Below are positions 6,843-15,487 of a stretch of 35,167 nt of DNA, one piece after another; positions within the stretch are counted from its first letter, which is position 1, and each line of letters starts with the position of its first letter. The notes under the pieces are model-generated. The model was not told the origin of the DNA, ran no database searches, and saw only the letters and a list, made by a program, of their open reading frames with translations. Origin of the DNA: Myxococcales bacterium (GTDB taxonomy: Bacteria; Myxococcota_A; Polyangia; Haliangiales; Haliangiaceae); assembly GCA_011526095.1 (NCBI GenBank), contig WYBA01000044.1:1-35167 (forward strand), written 5' to 3'. The position numbers and the translations under genes were made by a program.

Positions 6843-9713
6843 ATGCTGAACCGAGACCGGACCTCCCGCGCCCCGCTGGGGCGCCTCCGCGCCCCGTCCG
6901 GGCGCCTCCGCGCCGACGAGCCCGAAGGCGGTCGCGCCGCGCACGCCCGGCGCGACGTGCCGCCAGAGCCGTTCCCCGATGGCACTCGCCCCGACGGCGT
7001 CACCGTGCAGCGCGGCGTCGCGATCGTCGCCGCCGGCGTGGACGCGGAGCGCGCGCGCGCCGTGGTCGACGTGGCCACCCGCGCGCTCGTCGCGCCGCCG
7101 CGGTTCGTCGAGGTCGTCCCGACCATCCCACCGCGCCGCGAAGGCGGGGCGCTCGCGTGGCAGGTCGCGACGTCGGCCGGGACGGCGCTGCCGCCCGAGC
7201 CGGGCGCGCTCGCGGGGGTGATCCTGGGCGAGGTCACCGGCCGGCTGGTCGACGCGCTGATCGCGGACGCGTGGAACGGCGCGCCGTGCGACGCGGAGCC
7301 TCCCGAGGTGCTGCTCGCCGGGTGCCTGCTCGACGACCCGGCGCGCCACGTGGCGGCGCTGGCCGACGCGGTCGGGGCCGCCGACGTGGCCGTGTGCGCG
7401 CGCTTCAACGGTGAGCTCCGGGCGATCGCGTCGACGTGGGGTGAGCTCGCCGACCTGTCGGCGGCGCACGTCTCGGCCGGGCTCGGCGTCCCCGTCGTGG
7501 TGGCGGAGGGGGAGGCGGGCGGCGCCGTCTCGACCTGGCTCGCCTTCGGCTGCGCGCAGCCGGGAGCGGTCGGCGAGCAGGGCTTGCTGGTGATCCGCTT
7601 CGACGGGGCCCGGCGTCACGACCCGCGCCAGGTCGGCTGGCTGCGCGCCACGGCCCGCCGGCTCGGCAGCGAGCTGAGCTGGCATCGCCGGGTCGAGCGG
7701 CTCGCCGCCGAGCACGAGCGCCTGCGCTCGACCGCGATGATCGATCCGCTCACCGGAGGGTGGAGCCGTGACGCGTTCGAGCGGACGGTGATGATCGAGC
7801 TCGCCGGCGCGGCGCGGCGCGGCGAGGCGCTCGCGCTCGTCGTGTTCGACATCGACCAGCTCCGGCACGTCAACGAGCGCGCCGGGCACGCCGCTGGCGA
7901 CGCCGCGCTGGCGCACGTCGCGTCGTTGATCCGCGCCCACGTGCGCGTCAACGACGAGCTGTCGCGGTTCGGCGACGACGAGCTCGCGCTGCTGCTGATG
8001 GGCGCGGACGTCGACCGCGCGCGACCGGTGGTGGAGAAGCTCGTGCGCCTGATCGACGCGACGCCCGCGGTCGTGGGCGGCGTGCCGGTGCGGGTCACGG
8101 TCCGCGCCGGCGTCACCGGCTTCGCGCGGGACGAGCGGGTCGGCGACGCCGCGTTCGCCCGGGCGGTCCACGCGTGCGAGGCCGCCGCGTCGACCTCGCC
8201 GCGGGTCGCGGTGTGCCCGGTCGACGTCGCGGTGCCCGGCTCGACCGCGCTCGACGAGGACGCGCAGGTCGCGTCGCTCGTGGGCGCGACGCTGGGAGGC
8301 TCCTACCGAGTCCTGCACGAGATCAGCCGCGGCGCCACCGGCGTCGTCTACCGCGCCGAGGACGTCGGCCTCGGTCGGCCCGTCGCGATCAAGCTGCTGC
8401 GCCACGACCTGGCGCGCGATCGGCGGCTGGCGGCGAGGCTGCACCGCGAGGCCGCGATCCTGGCGTCGATCCGCCACCCGAACCTGATCGAGGTCTACGC
8501 GTTCCGCAGCGACGACGAGGCCTACTTCGTGATGGAGCTGGTCGAGGGGCCGAGCCTCGCCGACCTGCTCGAGCAGACGCTGGCGCAGGGCGAGCGCCTG
8601 GATCCCAGGGCGGCGGCGGAGGTCGTGTCGGAGGTGGCGGACGCGCTCGACGCCATGCACCGCGCGGGCCTGATCCACTGCGACGTCAAGCCCCAGAACG
8701 TCGTCCTCGATCGCCGCGGCGAGCGCGCGGTGCTCGTCGATCTCGGCGAGTCGGCGCGGCTCGGCGAGGACCGCCTGCGCTCGGGGACGCCGGGCTTCGC
8801 GGCGCCGGAGTCGTTCACGGAGGCCGAGGAGACCCCGGCGAGCGACGTCTACGGCCTCGCCGCGACCGCCTACGTGATGCTGACCGGCGAGCTGCCGTTC
8901 GGCGACGGCGAGGCGTGGGACGTGCTGACCCGCCAGCTCGACGGGCCGCCTCGGCCGCCGTCGCAGTGGCGGGTCGAGCTGCCGTCGGCGGTCGACACCG
9001 TGATCGCCAAGGCGCTGTCCGTCGAGTCGCGGGCGCGGTTCGCCACGGCCGGCGCGTTCGCGGCGGCGCTGCGCGCCGCGCTGCGCGCGACGTCGGCGCC
9101 GCGCCCGGTGGGCGCCGCCGGCAAGCTGCGGCCGCTGACGATCGACGCCTCCTCGCTCGGGGTCGGCGTCGTCGCGGACGAGCGCGCGAGCGTGCGTGGC
9201 GCCGCGTATCGGACGGCGGTGCGCGTGCTGGCCGCGTTCGGCTGCGAGCCGCGGGTGCGCGCCGTGGCCGCGCGCTCGCGCGAGCTCGGCGAGCTGATCG
9301 CGCCCGCGCTGTCGCCGATGTCGTGGCAGCCGCTCGGGGCGCTCGTCGAGCTCGCCCGGTGCGCTGGCGGCGATCGCGTCGCCGACGTGATGCGCGCGAT
9401 CGGGCGCGGCATGGTGTCGGTGACGTTCGCGCACCTCTACGGGGCGGACCCCACGACGCTGACGCCGAGCGGCCTGGTCGCGGCGGTCCCGTCGCTGTGG
9501 CCGCGCTACTTCGGGTTCGGTGAGGTCGAGCTGATCTCGGAGGCGGACGGGCGGGTCGAGCTGCGCGTCGACGCCGACGTGCCGGCGGCGACGTGGGACC
9601 TGATCGCCGGGTTCCTGATCCGCGTCGCCGAGCTCCCGGGCGCCTCCGATGCCAGGGTGGAGCTCGAGGTCGAGGCCGGCGCCTGCACGTTCGTCGTGGA
9701 GTGGAGCACGTGA
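6843..9713 (+). CDS. GAF-like / degenerate GGDEF / Ser-Thr kinase fusion protein (paralogue 1)
   Basis: A 956-aa cytoplasmic signalling protein. After a disordered Arg-rich N-terminus, residues about 150-285 look like a GAF sensor, joined by a helix to a GGDEF domain (DPLTG at about 300). The signature is GDDEL (377-381) in place of GG(D/E)EF, but the product-binding I-site RVND (368-371) stands exactly five residues before it. A Hanks-type kinase follows: invariant Lys517, HCDVKPQN (612-619, non-RD) and DLG (633-635) for DFG, then AAPESF. Residues about 790-956 form a domain shared with the protein at 11273-14023 and resembling the Myxococcales DUF2378/TIGR02265 type (tentative). The likely role is a c-di-GMP-binding kinase in the flagellar unit. 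AAGGAG precedes ATG 6843, and the 3' end overlaps the next gene (GTGA). Confidence 0.88.
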   Translation: MLNRDRTSRAPLGRLRAPSGRLRADEPEGGRAAHARRDVPPEPFPDGTRPDGVTVQRGVAIVAAGVDAERARAVVDVATRALVAPPRFVEVVPTIPPRREGGALAWQVATSAGTALPPEPGALAGVILGEVTGRLVDALIADAWNGAPCDAEPPEVLLAGCLLDDPARHVAALADAVGAADVAVCARFNGELRAIASTWGELADLSAAHVSAGLGVPVVVAEGEAGGAVSTWLAFGCAQPGAVGEQGLLVIRFDGARRHDPRQVGWLRATARRLGSELSWHRRVERLAAEHERLRSTAMIDPLTGGWSRDAFERTVMIELAGAARRGEALALVVFDIDQLRHVNERAGHAAGDAALAHVASLIRAHVRVNDELSRFGDDELALLLMGADVDRARPVVEKLVRLIDATPAVVGGVPVRVTVRAGVTGFARDERVGDAAFARAVHACEAAASTSPRVAVCPVDVAVPGSTALDEDAQVASLVGATLGGSYRVLHEISRGATGVVYRAEDVGLGRPVAIKLLRHDLARDRRLAARLHREAAILASIRHPNLIEVYAFRSDDEAYFVMELVEGPSLADLLEQTLAQGERLDPRAAAEVVSEVADALDAMHRAGLIHCDVKPQNVVLDRRGERAVLVDLGESARLGEDRLRSGTPGFAAPESFTEAEETPASDVYGLAATAYVMLTGELPFGDGEAWDVLTRQLDGPPRPPSQWRVELPSAVDTVIAKALSVESRARFATAGAFAAALRAALRATSAPRPVGAAGKLRPLTIDASSLGVGVVADERASVRGAAYRTAVRVLAAFGCEPRVRAVAARSRELGELIAPALSPMSWQPLGALVELARCAGGDRVADVMRAIGRGMVSVTFAHLYGADPTTLTPSGLVAAVPSLWPRYFGFGEVELISEADGRVELRVDADVPAATWDLIAGFLIRVAELPGASDARVELEVEAGACTFVVEWST

Positions 9714-10276
9714 GCCGGCTGCCCTCGAGGGGCCGCGCGGTCACGGTGGCGGCCGCGGCGACCGTCGCCGCGTGCGGCGCGCACGTCCACGTCGGCGTCG
9801 ATCGCCGCGCCGACGCCGCGGGCGCGCTCGCGCCGGCGCTGTCCGGGCGTTCGCCCCGCGGCGGCCTGATCGCGCTCGGCGCGACCGTCGGGGCCGTCGC
9901 GCTCGAGGGCGTCGTGCGGGCGCAGGAGGTCGACGGGCCGCCGATCGCCCTGCTCGGGGCCGAGCCGCCGCCCGTGGAGGAGCGCGGCTGGGCGGTTGCG
10001 ACCGCCGCGCTGGCGGTCCGCGTCGACGTCGTGCGCCGAGGGCCGGTCGCGGTGTTCGTGCGCGGCGGTCCGGAGCGCGCCGTGGTGTTCGATCGGTCGA
10101 CCGCGGCGCTGTCGTGGGGCGCGGGGTACGGCTATGGCGGGGGCGTGAGGCTGGCCGTCGGCGGGCTCGGGGTGTGGGTCGAGGTCCATCGGCACTCGAC
10201 GGTGCTCGGCGGCGGCACGACGTCGGGCGGCGCCGAGCTCGGCGGCGTCACCGTCGGCATGACGCTGGGCGAGTGA
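9710..10276 (+). CDS. Predicted lipoprotein at the end of the fliS operon
   Basis: A 188-aa exported protein with a GTG start inside the preceding stop. It has a basic N-terminus, a hydrophobic run and a lipobox-like TVAAC, so a mature lipidated Cys is likely. The rest is Gly/Val-rich with alternating short beta-like strands (GAGYGYGGGVRLAVGG, GLGVWVEVHR, GGVTVGMTLGE), consistent with a small beta-sheet or barrel-like envelope protein. I do not recognise a family. Coupling to the GGDEF-kinase gene suggests a function in the same pathway, perhaps as an envelope partner. Confidence 0.7.
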   Translation: MSRLPSRGRAVTVAAAATVAACGAHVHVGVDRRADAAGALAPALSGRSPRGGLIALGATVGAVALEGVVRAQEVDGPPIALLGAEPPPVEERGWAVATAALAVRVDVVRRGPVAVFVRGGPERAVVFDRSTAALSWGAGYGYGGGVRLAVGGLGVWVEVHRHSTVLGGGTTSGGAELGGVTVGMTLGE

Positions 10277-10332
10277 GGCGCGCGCGGCGCCGGCCGCGAC
10301 GGTCACGCTGTCGCGCGCGGACGCCTCGTCGG

Positions 10333-11151
10333 TCACGCCGCCGAGCGTGGCTCGCGGCGGCCAAACAGCGACGCGATCGTGGCCTCGATCCTGGTGGCGC
10401 ATCCGACGACCTCGTCCGCGAGGTCGGCCGCGGTGCGGCCCAGCCGGGCGATCGGTCCCGGCAGGACCGCCTTGCCCGCGGGCGACGGCGCGCCGTAGCC
10501 GATCGACCGCGCCAGCACCGACGCGGCGTGCGCGAGGTCGGCGTGGACCTGGAGCGCGGGATCGGCCTCGTCGGGATCGTGGTGCCAGCGGATCGCGACG
10601 CACAGCGCGCCGGGCAGCGCCCAGCGCACCGCGAGCGCATGCCCAGCGATCGCGTGGTCGTGCGGATCCGGCGCGGCGACCGGCTCTCCGCGGGCGCGTC
10701 GGCGGCGCGCGTCGCACGCGAGCGCGAGCCGGCCGATGTCGTGGAGCAGGGCGCCGATGTACGCCTCGGACGCCGGCACCCCGACCGAGGCGCCGAGCCG
10801 CTCGCCGATCACGCCGGCGGCGACCGCGTGCGCCCAGAACGTCGCGGCGGTGTCGCCCTGGTCGCGGATCGTGGACGGCGTGGCGTTGGCCAGCCAGCGC
10901 GTCGCCGCGAGCGTCGCCACCACGTCGATCCCGACCCGGGCCACCGCCGCGGGGATCGTGCCGATCGCCGTCGATGGCCGGTAGCGCGCGGAGTTGGCGA
11001 GGCGGAGCAGGTTGCCGGCGAGGCCAGGGTCCGCCTCGAGCGCGTCGGCGATCGCTCGCGCGGTCGCGCGCTCGTCGTCGAGCTGGCGCAGCAGGCGCAA
11101 GACCGCGGGCGAGAACGTGGGCAGCTCGTACACATCCGGGGCGGCGTTCAC
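10333..11151 (-). CDS. HDOD-domain signalling protein
   Basis: A 272-aa protein with one HDOD domain (HD-related output domain), a family found in c-di-GMP and motility networks and usually lacking hydrolase activity. The N-terminal half follows the pattern LPTFSPAVLRLLRQL, DPGLAGNLLRLANSA, then IPAAVARVGIDVV. The HD-like motif LLHDIGRLAL follows at about residue 135, with IRWHHDPDEADP further on. The start is GTG 11151. It lies only 7 bases after a sigma-28-like -10 on this strand with no Shine-Dalgarno, so the mRNA is probably leaderless. It is transcribed away from the second GGDEF-kinase gene through opposed promoters, which ties it to the flagellar regulon. Confidence 0.9.
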   Translation of the reverse strand: MNAAPDVYELPTFSPAVLRLLRQLDDERATARAIADALEADPGLAGNLLRLANSARYRPSTAIGTIPAAVARVGIDVVATLAATRWLANATPSTIRDQGDTAATFWAHAVAAGVIGERLGASVGVPASEAYIGALLHDIGRLALACDARRRRARGEPVAAPDPHDHAIAGHALAVRWALPGALCVAIRWHHDPDEADPALQVHADLAHAASVLARSIGYGAPSPAGKAVLPGPIARLGRTAADLADEVVGCATRIEATIASLFGRREPRSAA

Positions 11152-11158
11152 GGCTGGA

Positions 11159-11185
11159 GGTTCGGCGGATCTCCGAGGGACTTGA
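11159..11185 (-). promoter_or_regulatory. sigma-28-like promoter of the HDOD gene
   Basis: Read on the minus strand: TCAAGTCC (11185-11178), N11, GCCGAACC (11166-11159). Spacing is exact to the FliA consensus. The GTG start is 7 bases downstream, the same distance as at motA. Confidence 0.65.
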
Positions 11186-11214
11186 GGGACCCCGCGCGCT
11201 CACCGTGGACGCGC

Positions 11215-11241
11215 TCAAGGCTCGGCGATCGTGGCCGACCC
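11215..11241 (+). promoter_or_regulatory. sigma-28-like promoter of the second GGDEF-kinase/EAL unit
   Basis: TCAAGGCT (11215-11222), N11, GCCGACCC (11234-11241). It is back to back with the HDOD promoter, with 29 bases between the two -35 elements. Transcription would start near 11248, which rules out the GTG at 11231 as start of the downstream gene. Confidence 0.6.
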
Positions 11242-11272
11242 ACGCAGACGAGGTGCCCTGTTGTTCGCCCGG

Positions 11273-14023
11273 ATGAAGACCCTGAGGCTCCCCACCGTCG
11301 CCCGCTCCCGCGCCGGCGACGACGCGTCGCCGCGCGTGATCGGGGAGACCTCCGCGTGCGCGCACGCGCGCCGCGTGCTCGCCGCGTGCGCGTGGCTCGA
11401 GGGGGTCGGCGTGGGTGGCCCGCTCGTGCTGGTCGCGCCCGACGCGCTGGGCGACGTGTCGCCGCGGCAGCTCGAGGACGGCACCGCGGTGTGGGTGCTG
11501 CTCGACGACGGCCCGCCCCCCGAGCTGGGCGGCGCCGCGATCACCGGGGTCGTGCGCGGTCCGCTGACGTCCGCGGTCCTGCTGGCGCTTCGACCGCCCG
11601 CGGCCGATCCGGGGGATGGGCGCAGCCTGGGGCGGCTCGGCGCGATCGTCGGCGGCTCGCTGCTCGACGACCTCGGGCGGTTCGGCGACGACCTGGCGCG
11701 CGCGTTCGACGCGCGCGCGGCCCACCTCTACCTGGCCGACGGCGCGGAGCTACGGCCGCTGACCGCCGGCGACGCCACCGCGCCGTCCGGCGCGCGCCTC
11801 GCCGCCGACCTCGGCGTCCCCGTCGTCGAGCACGCCTCCGACACGGCCGTCACCTGGCTGGCGCAGTGGTGCGCGCGGACCCCGGTGGCCGAGCGTACGG
11901 GCCTGCTCGCGCTCGAGATCGCCGGCGGGACCCAGCTGCCGCCGCGTGCGCTCGCCGAGCTCGACCTGCTCGCCACGCGCGTCGCGGTCGAGCTGGCGTG
12001 GCTTCGCGTCCACCGCCGCCTCGTCGCCGACCAGGAGCGCCTGCGGACGACGGCGATGCTCGATCCGTTGACCGGCGCGTGGACGCGCGCGGCGTTCGAG
12101 CGCACGGTCGAGGTCGAGGTGGCGGCGGCCCGCCGTCGCGACGAGGCGCTCGCCCTCGCGGTGTTCGACATCGAGGGCCTGGGCCGGATCAACACCCGCT
12201 ACGGCCACGACATCGGCGACGCCGTGCTGTGCCACACGGTCGCCGTGCTGCGCGCCGGCGTGCGCGTCAACGACACCGTCGGGCGGTTCGGCGACGACGA
12301 GATCGCGGTCCTGCTCGAGGGCGCCGACGCGGGGCAGGCCACCACGATCGTCGAGAAGCTCGTCGCCCGACTCGCCGAGCATCCGTTGCTCGCCGGCGAG
12401 CTCGTGGTGCCGGTCGCGGTGCGCGCCGGCGTCACCGGCTTCGGGCCGGGAGAGCGCACCGGCGACGCTGCCTTCGCCCGCGCGGTGACCGCGTGCGAGG
12501 CGGCCGCGGCGAGCGTCTCGCGGGTCGCCGTGCTGCGCGACAGCACGGTGGTCCCGCCGGGCCTGGGGCTCGACGGCGACGCGCAGCTCGCGCAGCCGTT
12601 CGGCACCACCCTCGGCGGCTGCTACCGGCTGCTCCACGAGATCAACCGCGGCGCCAGCGGCGTCGTCTACCGCGGCGAGGACCTGGGCCTCAACCGGCCG
12701 GTCGCGATCAAGGTGCTGCGCCACGACCTCGGGCGCGACGCGGAGCTGATCGCGCACTTCCGGCGCGAGGCGTCGATCCTCGCGTCGTTGCGCCACCCCC
12801 ACCTGGTCGAGGTCTACGCGTTCCGCGCCGACGACGACGTCTACTTCGTGATGGAGCTGGTCGAGGGGCCGACCGCCAAGGACGTCGTCGACGACGCGCG
12901 CCGCGAGGGGACCTGGCTCGATCCCGACGGCGTCGCGACGCTCGTCGAGGAGATCGCCGGCGCCCTCGACACGATGCACGCGGCCGGCCTCGTGCACTGC
13001 GACGTCAAGCCGGAGAACGTCGTGCTCCACCGCAGCCGCCGCCGCGCCGTCCTGATCGACGTCGGCGAGTGCAAGCGGCTCGACGAGCGTCACCGCCGCG
13101 CCGCGACGCCGGGGTACGCCGCGCCGGAGTCGCTGTCGGGCGGCGACGAGACGCCGGCCACCGACGTCTACGCGCTCGCCGCGACCGCCTATCGCATGCT
13201 GACCGGCGAGCTGCCGCACGGCGCGGGGGACACGCTGTCGATCCTGTCGCGGCAGCTCGACGCGCCGCCGCCGCCGCCCTCGTCGTATCGCCGCGGGCTG
13301 CCCGTCGGCGTCGACGCGGTCCTGCTGCGCGGGCTCGCCGTGGAGCCCGAGGACCGCTACGCGACGGCCAGCGAGCTCGCCGCCGCGCTGCGGCGCGCGC
13401 TGCGCGGCGCCCACGACTCGGGCGATCACCCCGTCGTCGGCCTCGCGCCCGACCCCGAGCCGGCGACGTCGCCCGTGACGCGGCACCCGGCGACGCAGGC
13501 GCAGGTGCGCGGCGCGTGCTTCCGGTTCGCGGCCAAGGCGCTGTTCGCGCAGCTCGGCGAGCAGTGGATCCCGCGCGTCTCGTCCCGGCCCGGGCTCGCG
13601 GCGCTGCTTGCGCCGAGCCTGCCGCCGATGTCGTGGCACCCGGCCCCGGAGCTGCGCGCCCTCGTCGACGGCGCGACGGGCGGGGGCGACGCCGCCGATC
13701 GCGTGCTGCGCATGATCGGGTTCGAGCTGGTGTCCGCGACGTTCGGCCAGCTGTTCGGCGCGGCGCCGGAGCGGCTGTCGCCGCGCGCGGTGCTGGGGGG
13801 GATCCCAGGGCTGTGGCCCCGCTACTTCGCCGGGACGACGGTCGAGATCGATCTGTCGGCGCCCACCCGGTGCGACCTCGTCGTCCGCGGCGGCGCCGGC
13901 CAGCTCCCGCCGGCGCTGATCGCCGGCTTCCTCGGCCGGATCGCCGAGCTCAGCGGCGCGGACGCCGCCGAGGTGACCCGTGACGCCCGCGGCGAGCGCT
14001 TCGCCGTGACCTGGAGGTCCTGA
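11273..14023 (+). CDS. GAF-like / degenerate GGDEF / Ser-Thr kinase fusion protein (paralogue 2)
   Basis: A 916-aa paralogue of the protein at 6843-9713 with the same domain order. A GAF-like region spans about 120-250. The degenerate GGDEF domain has RVND (331-334) five residues before GDDEI (340-344). The kinase has Lys480, HCDVKPEN (575-582) and DVG (596-598) in place of DFG, then AAPESL. A C-terminal domain of about 170 residues is shared with paralogue 1 (both have LPPMSW/LSPMSW and LWPRYF). The kinase keeps the catalytic Asp and metal-binding Asp, so activity is plausible. ATG 11273 lies downstream of the promoter. An in-frame TTG at 11261, better spaced from GAGGTG, is an alternative; GTG 11231 overlaps the -10. 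Its stop overlaps the REC-EAL start (TGATG). Confidence 0.87.
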   Translation: MKTLRLPTVARSRAGDDASPRVIGETSACAHARRVLAACAWLEGVGVGGPLVLVAPDALGDVSPRQLEDGTAVWVLLDDGPPPELGGAAITGVVRGPLTSAVLLALRPPAADPGDGRSLGRLGAIVGGSLLDDLGRFGDDLARAFDARAAHLYLADGAELRPLTAGDATAPSGARLAADLGVPVVEHASDTAVTWLAQWCARTPVAERTGLLALEIAGGTQLPPRALAELDLLATRVAVELAWLRVHRRLVADQERLRTTAMLDPLTGAWTRAAFERTVEVEVAAARRRDEALALAVFDIEGLGRINTRYGHDIGDAVLCHTVAVLRAGVRVNDTVGRFGDDEIAVLLEGADAGQATTIVEKLVARLAEHPLLAGELVVPVAVRAGVTGFGPGERTGDAAFARAVTACEAAAASVSRVAVLRDSTVVPPGLGLDGDAQLAQPFGTTLGGCYRLLHEINRGASGVVYRGEDLGLNRPVAIKVLRHDLGRDAELIAHFRREASILASLRHPHLVEVYAFRADDDVYFVMELVEGPTAKDVVDDARREGTWLDPDGVATLVEEIAGALDTMHAAGLVHCDVKPENVVLHRSRRRAVLIDVGECKRLDERHRRAATPGYAAPESLSGGDETPATDVYALAATAYRMLTGELPHGAGDTLSILSRQLDAPPPPPSSYRRGLPVGVDAVLLRGLAVEPEDRYATASELAAALRRALRGAHDSGDHPVVGLAPDPEPATSPVTRHPATQAQVRGACFRFAAKALFAQLGEQWIPRVSSRPGLAALLAPSLPPMSWHPAPELRALVDGATGGGDAADRVLRMIGFELVSATFGQLFGAAPERLSPRAVLGGIPGLWPRYFAGTTVEIDLSAPTRCDLVVRGGAGQLPPALIAGFLGRIAELSGADAAEVTRDARGERFAVTWRS

Positions 14024-15426
14024 TGTCCACATCGCCGTTGCCCCATGTCCTCATCGTCGACGACGACCCGATGATGAGGCAGATGCTCGAGCGGGTCGTG
14101 CGAGCCGCAGGGTACGAGGTCACCGTCGCGGACGACGCGCCGACGGGCGTCGCCGCGCTCGATCAGTGCGACCCCGACGTCGTGGTCACCGACATGTCGA
14201 TGCCGTCAGGCACCGGGCTCGACGTGCTCGCGGCCGCGCACGCCCGTGACCCGACGCTGCCGGTGATCTTCGTGACCGGGGACGCCGACGTCGACCGCGC
14301 GCAGCGCGCGCTCGAGCAGGGCGTGCTGCGCTACCTGGTCAAGCCCGTCGGGCGCACGACGCTCCTCGCCGCGCTCGAGGAGGCGTGCCGGGCGCGCTCG
14401 GTGACGAGCCTGTCGCGTCCGGTCGGCCGGCTCAAGGGCGGCAACGACGACCTGCACCGCGTCGCGCTCGCGCGCCAGCTCGGGGAGTCGCTGTCCCGCC
14501 TGTGGATGGCGCTGCAGCCGATCGTCTCTGCGAGCCGGGGCCGGGTGGTCGGCTACGAGGCGCTGCTGCGCAGCGACGGGCCGCTCCGCACCCCCGACCG
14601 CATCATCGGCGCGGCCGAGGCGCTGGGGCGGCTGCCGGAGCTCGGCCGGACGATCCGCGCCGCGGTGGCGGGCTGCGTCGAGCGGCTCGCGCCCGACGTC
14701 GATGTCCTGATGAACCTGCACCCCCTGGATCTGTGCGACGACGAGCTGCTCGATCCGGACGCACCGATCGCGCGGGTCGCACCGCGCGTGATCCTCGAGA
14801 TCACCGAGCGCGCCTCGCTCGAGACCGTGCCGGAGGTCCACGCCCGCATCGGCGCGCTCCGCGCGCTCGGCTTCCGCATCGCGATCGACGATCTCGGGGC
14901 CGGCTACGGCAGCCTGTCGGCGATCGCCCTGATCCGTCCGGATCTGGTCAAGCTCGACATGTCGCTGGTGCGCGACGTCCACACCGACCCGGTCCGGATG
15001 CAGATGGTGCGCAGCATCGGCGAGATGTGCCAGCAGCTCAACGTCGACTGGCTGTGCGAGGGCGTCGAGACGATCGAGGAGCTGGCCGCGCTCGGGCGGG
15101 CCGGCGTCGACTTCCTGCAGGGCTACCTGCTGGGGCGGCCGGTGCGGACGCCAGAGCAGGTCGACCTCGGGGTGCTCGCGGCGGTCCCGCGTCGTCGCAC
15201 GCGGATGCGGTTCTCGCAGCGGCTGTCGCTGCTGCAGGCGGCCCAGGCGATGTGCCACGAGGCGGTGCAGCTGCACGACGCGCTCGCCGGCCGGATGATC
15301 CCCATCCGCGGGTTCGGCGGCGCCGACGAGCTCGGCTTGGTCCTCTCGGGGCTGCAGGACCTGATCGACGTGCTCGCCGGGAGCTCGGCGAGCGGCGATC
15401 CGCTGGTCGAGGCGCGCGCGAGCTGA
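14023..15426 (+). CDS. REC-EAL response regulator, c-di-GMP phosphodiesterase
   Basis: A 467-aa two-domain regulator. The receiver domain (1-125) has the acidic pair in IVDDDP, phospho-acceptor Asp57 (VVTDMSMP), Thr85 and Lys107. The EAL domain (about 150-385) keeps the catalytic set: EAL 179-181, Asn231, Glu259 (EITER), Asp289-Asp290 (DDLGAGYGSL), Lys310, Glu346 in EGVET and Gln366, so c-di-GMP hydrolysis to pGpG is expected. A C-terminal helical tail of about 80 residues is unassigned. GGAGGT precedes ATG 14023, which overlaps the preceding TGA, so it is translationally coupled to the GGDEF-kinase paralogue. No histidine kinase is nearby. The phosphodonor is unknown; the neighbouring Ser/Thr kinases are candidates for crosstalk only by context. 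Confidence 0.93.
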   Translation: MSTSPLPHVLIVDDDPMMRQMLERVVRAAGYEVTVADDAPTGVAALDQCDPDVVVTDMSMPSGTGLDVLAAAHARDPTLPVIFVTGDADVDRAQRALEQGVLRYLVKPVGRTTLLAALEEACRARSVTSLSRPVGRLKGGNDDLHRVALARQLGESLSRLWMALQPIVSASRGRVVGYEALLRSDGPLRTPDRIIGAAEALGRLPELGRTIRAAVAGCVERLAPDVDVLMNLHPLDLCDDELLDPDAPIARVAPRVILEITERASLETVPEVHARIGALRALGFRIAIDDLGAGYGSLSAIALIRPDLVKLDMSLVRDVHTDPVRMQMVRSIGEMCQQLNVDWLCEGVETIEELAALGRAGVDFLQGYLLGRPVRTPEQVDLGVLAAVPRRRTRMRFSQRLSLLQAAQAMCHEAVQLHDALAGRMIPIRGFGGADELGLVLSGLQDLIDVLAGSSASGDPLVEARAS

Positions 15427-15487
15427 GGCGAGGCCCGCACGAGCCGACGGCGTGCCGGCGCCGCCAGCCGGTCCGCGGGCGGGCCAG

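Noticed and set aside
6435..9434. A 999-codon minus-strand open frame opposite the first GGDEF-kinase gene
   Set aside because: Low-complexity Arg/Ala/Asp composition without motifs. The plus-strand frame has clear domains.
10295..10315. Short hairpin (6-bp stem CGCGAC/GTCGCG) between convergent lipoprotein and HDOD genes
   Set aside because: Stems this short arise easily by chance in GC-rich DNA, and no U-tract follows.
11231..11272. GTG at 11231 as start of the second GGDEF-kinase
   Set aside because: It lies within the spacer of the sigma-28-like promoter, upstream of the expected transcription start.
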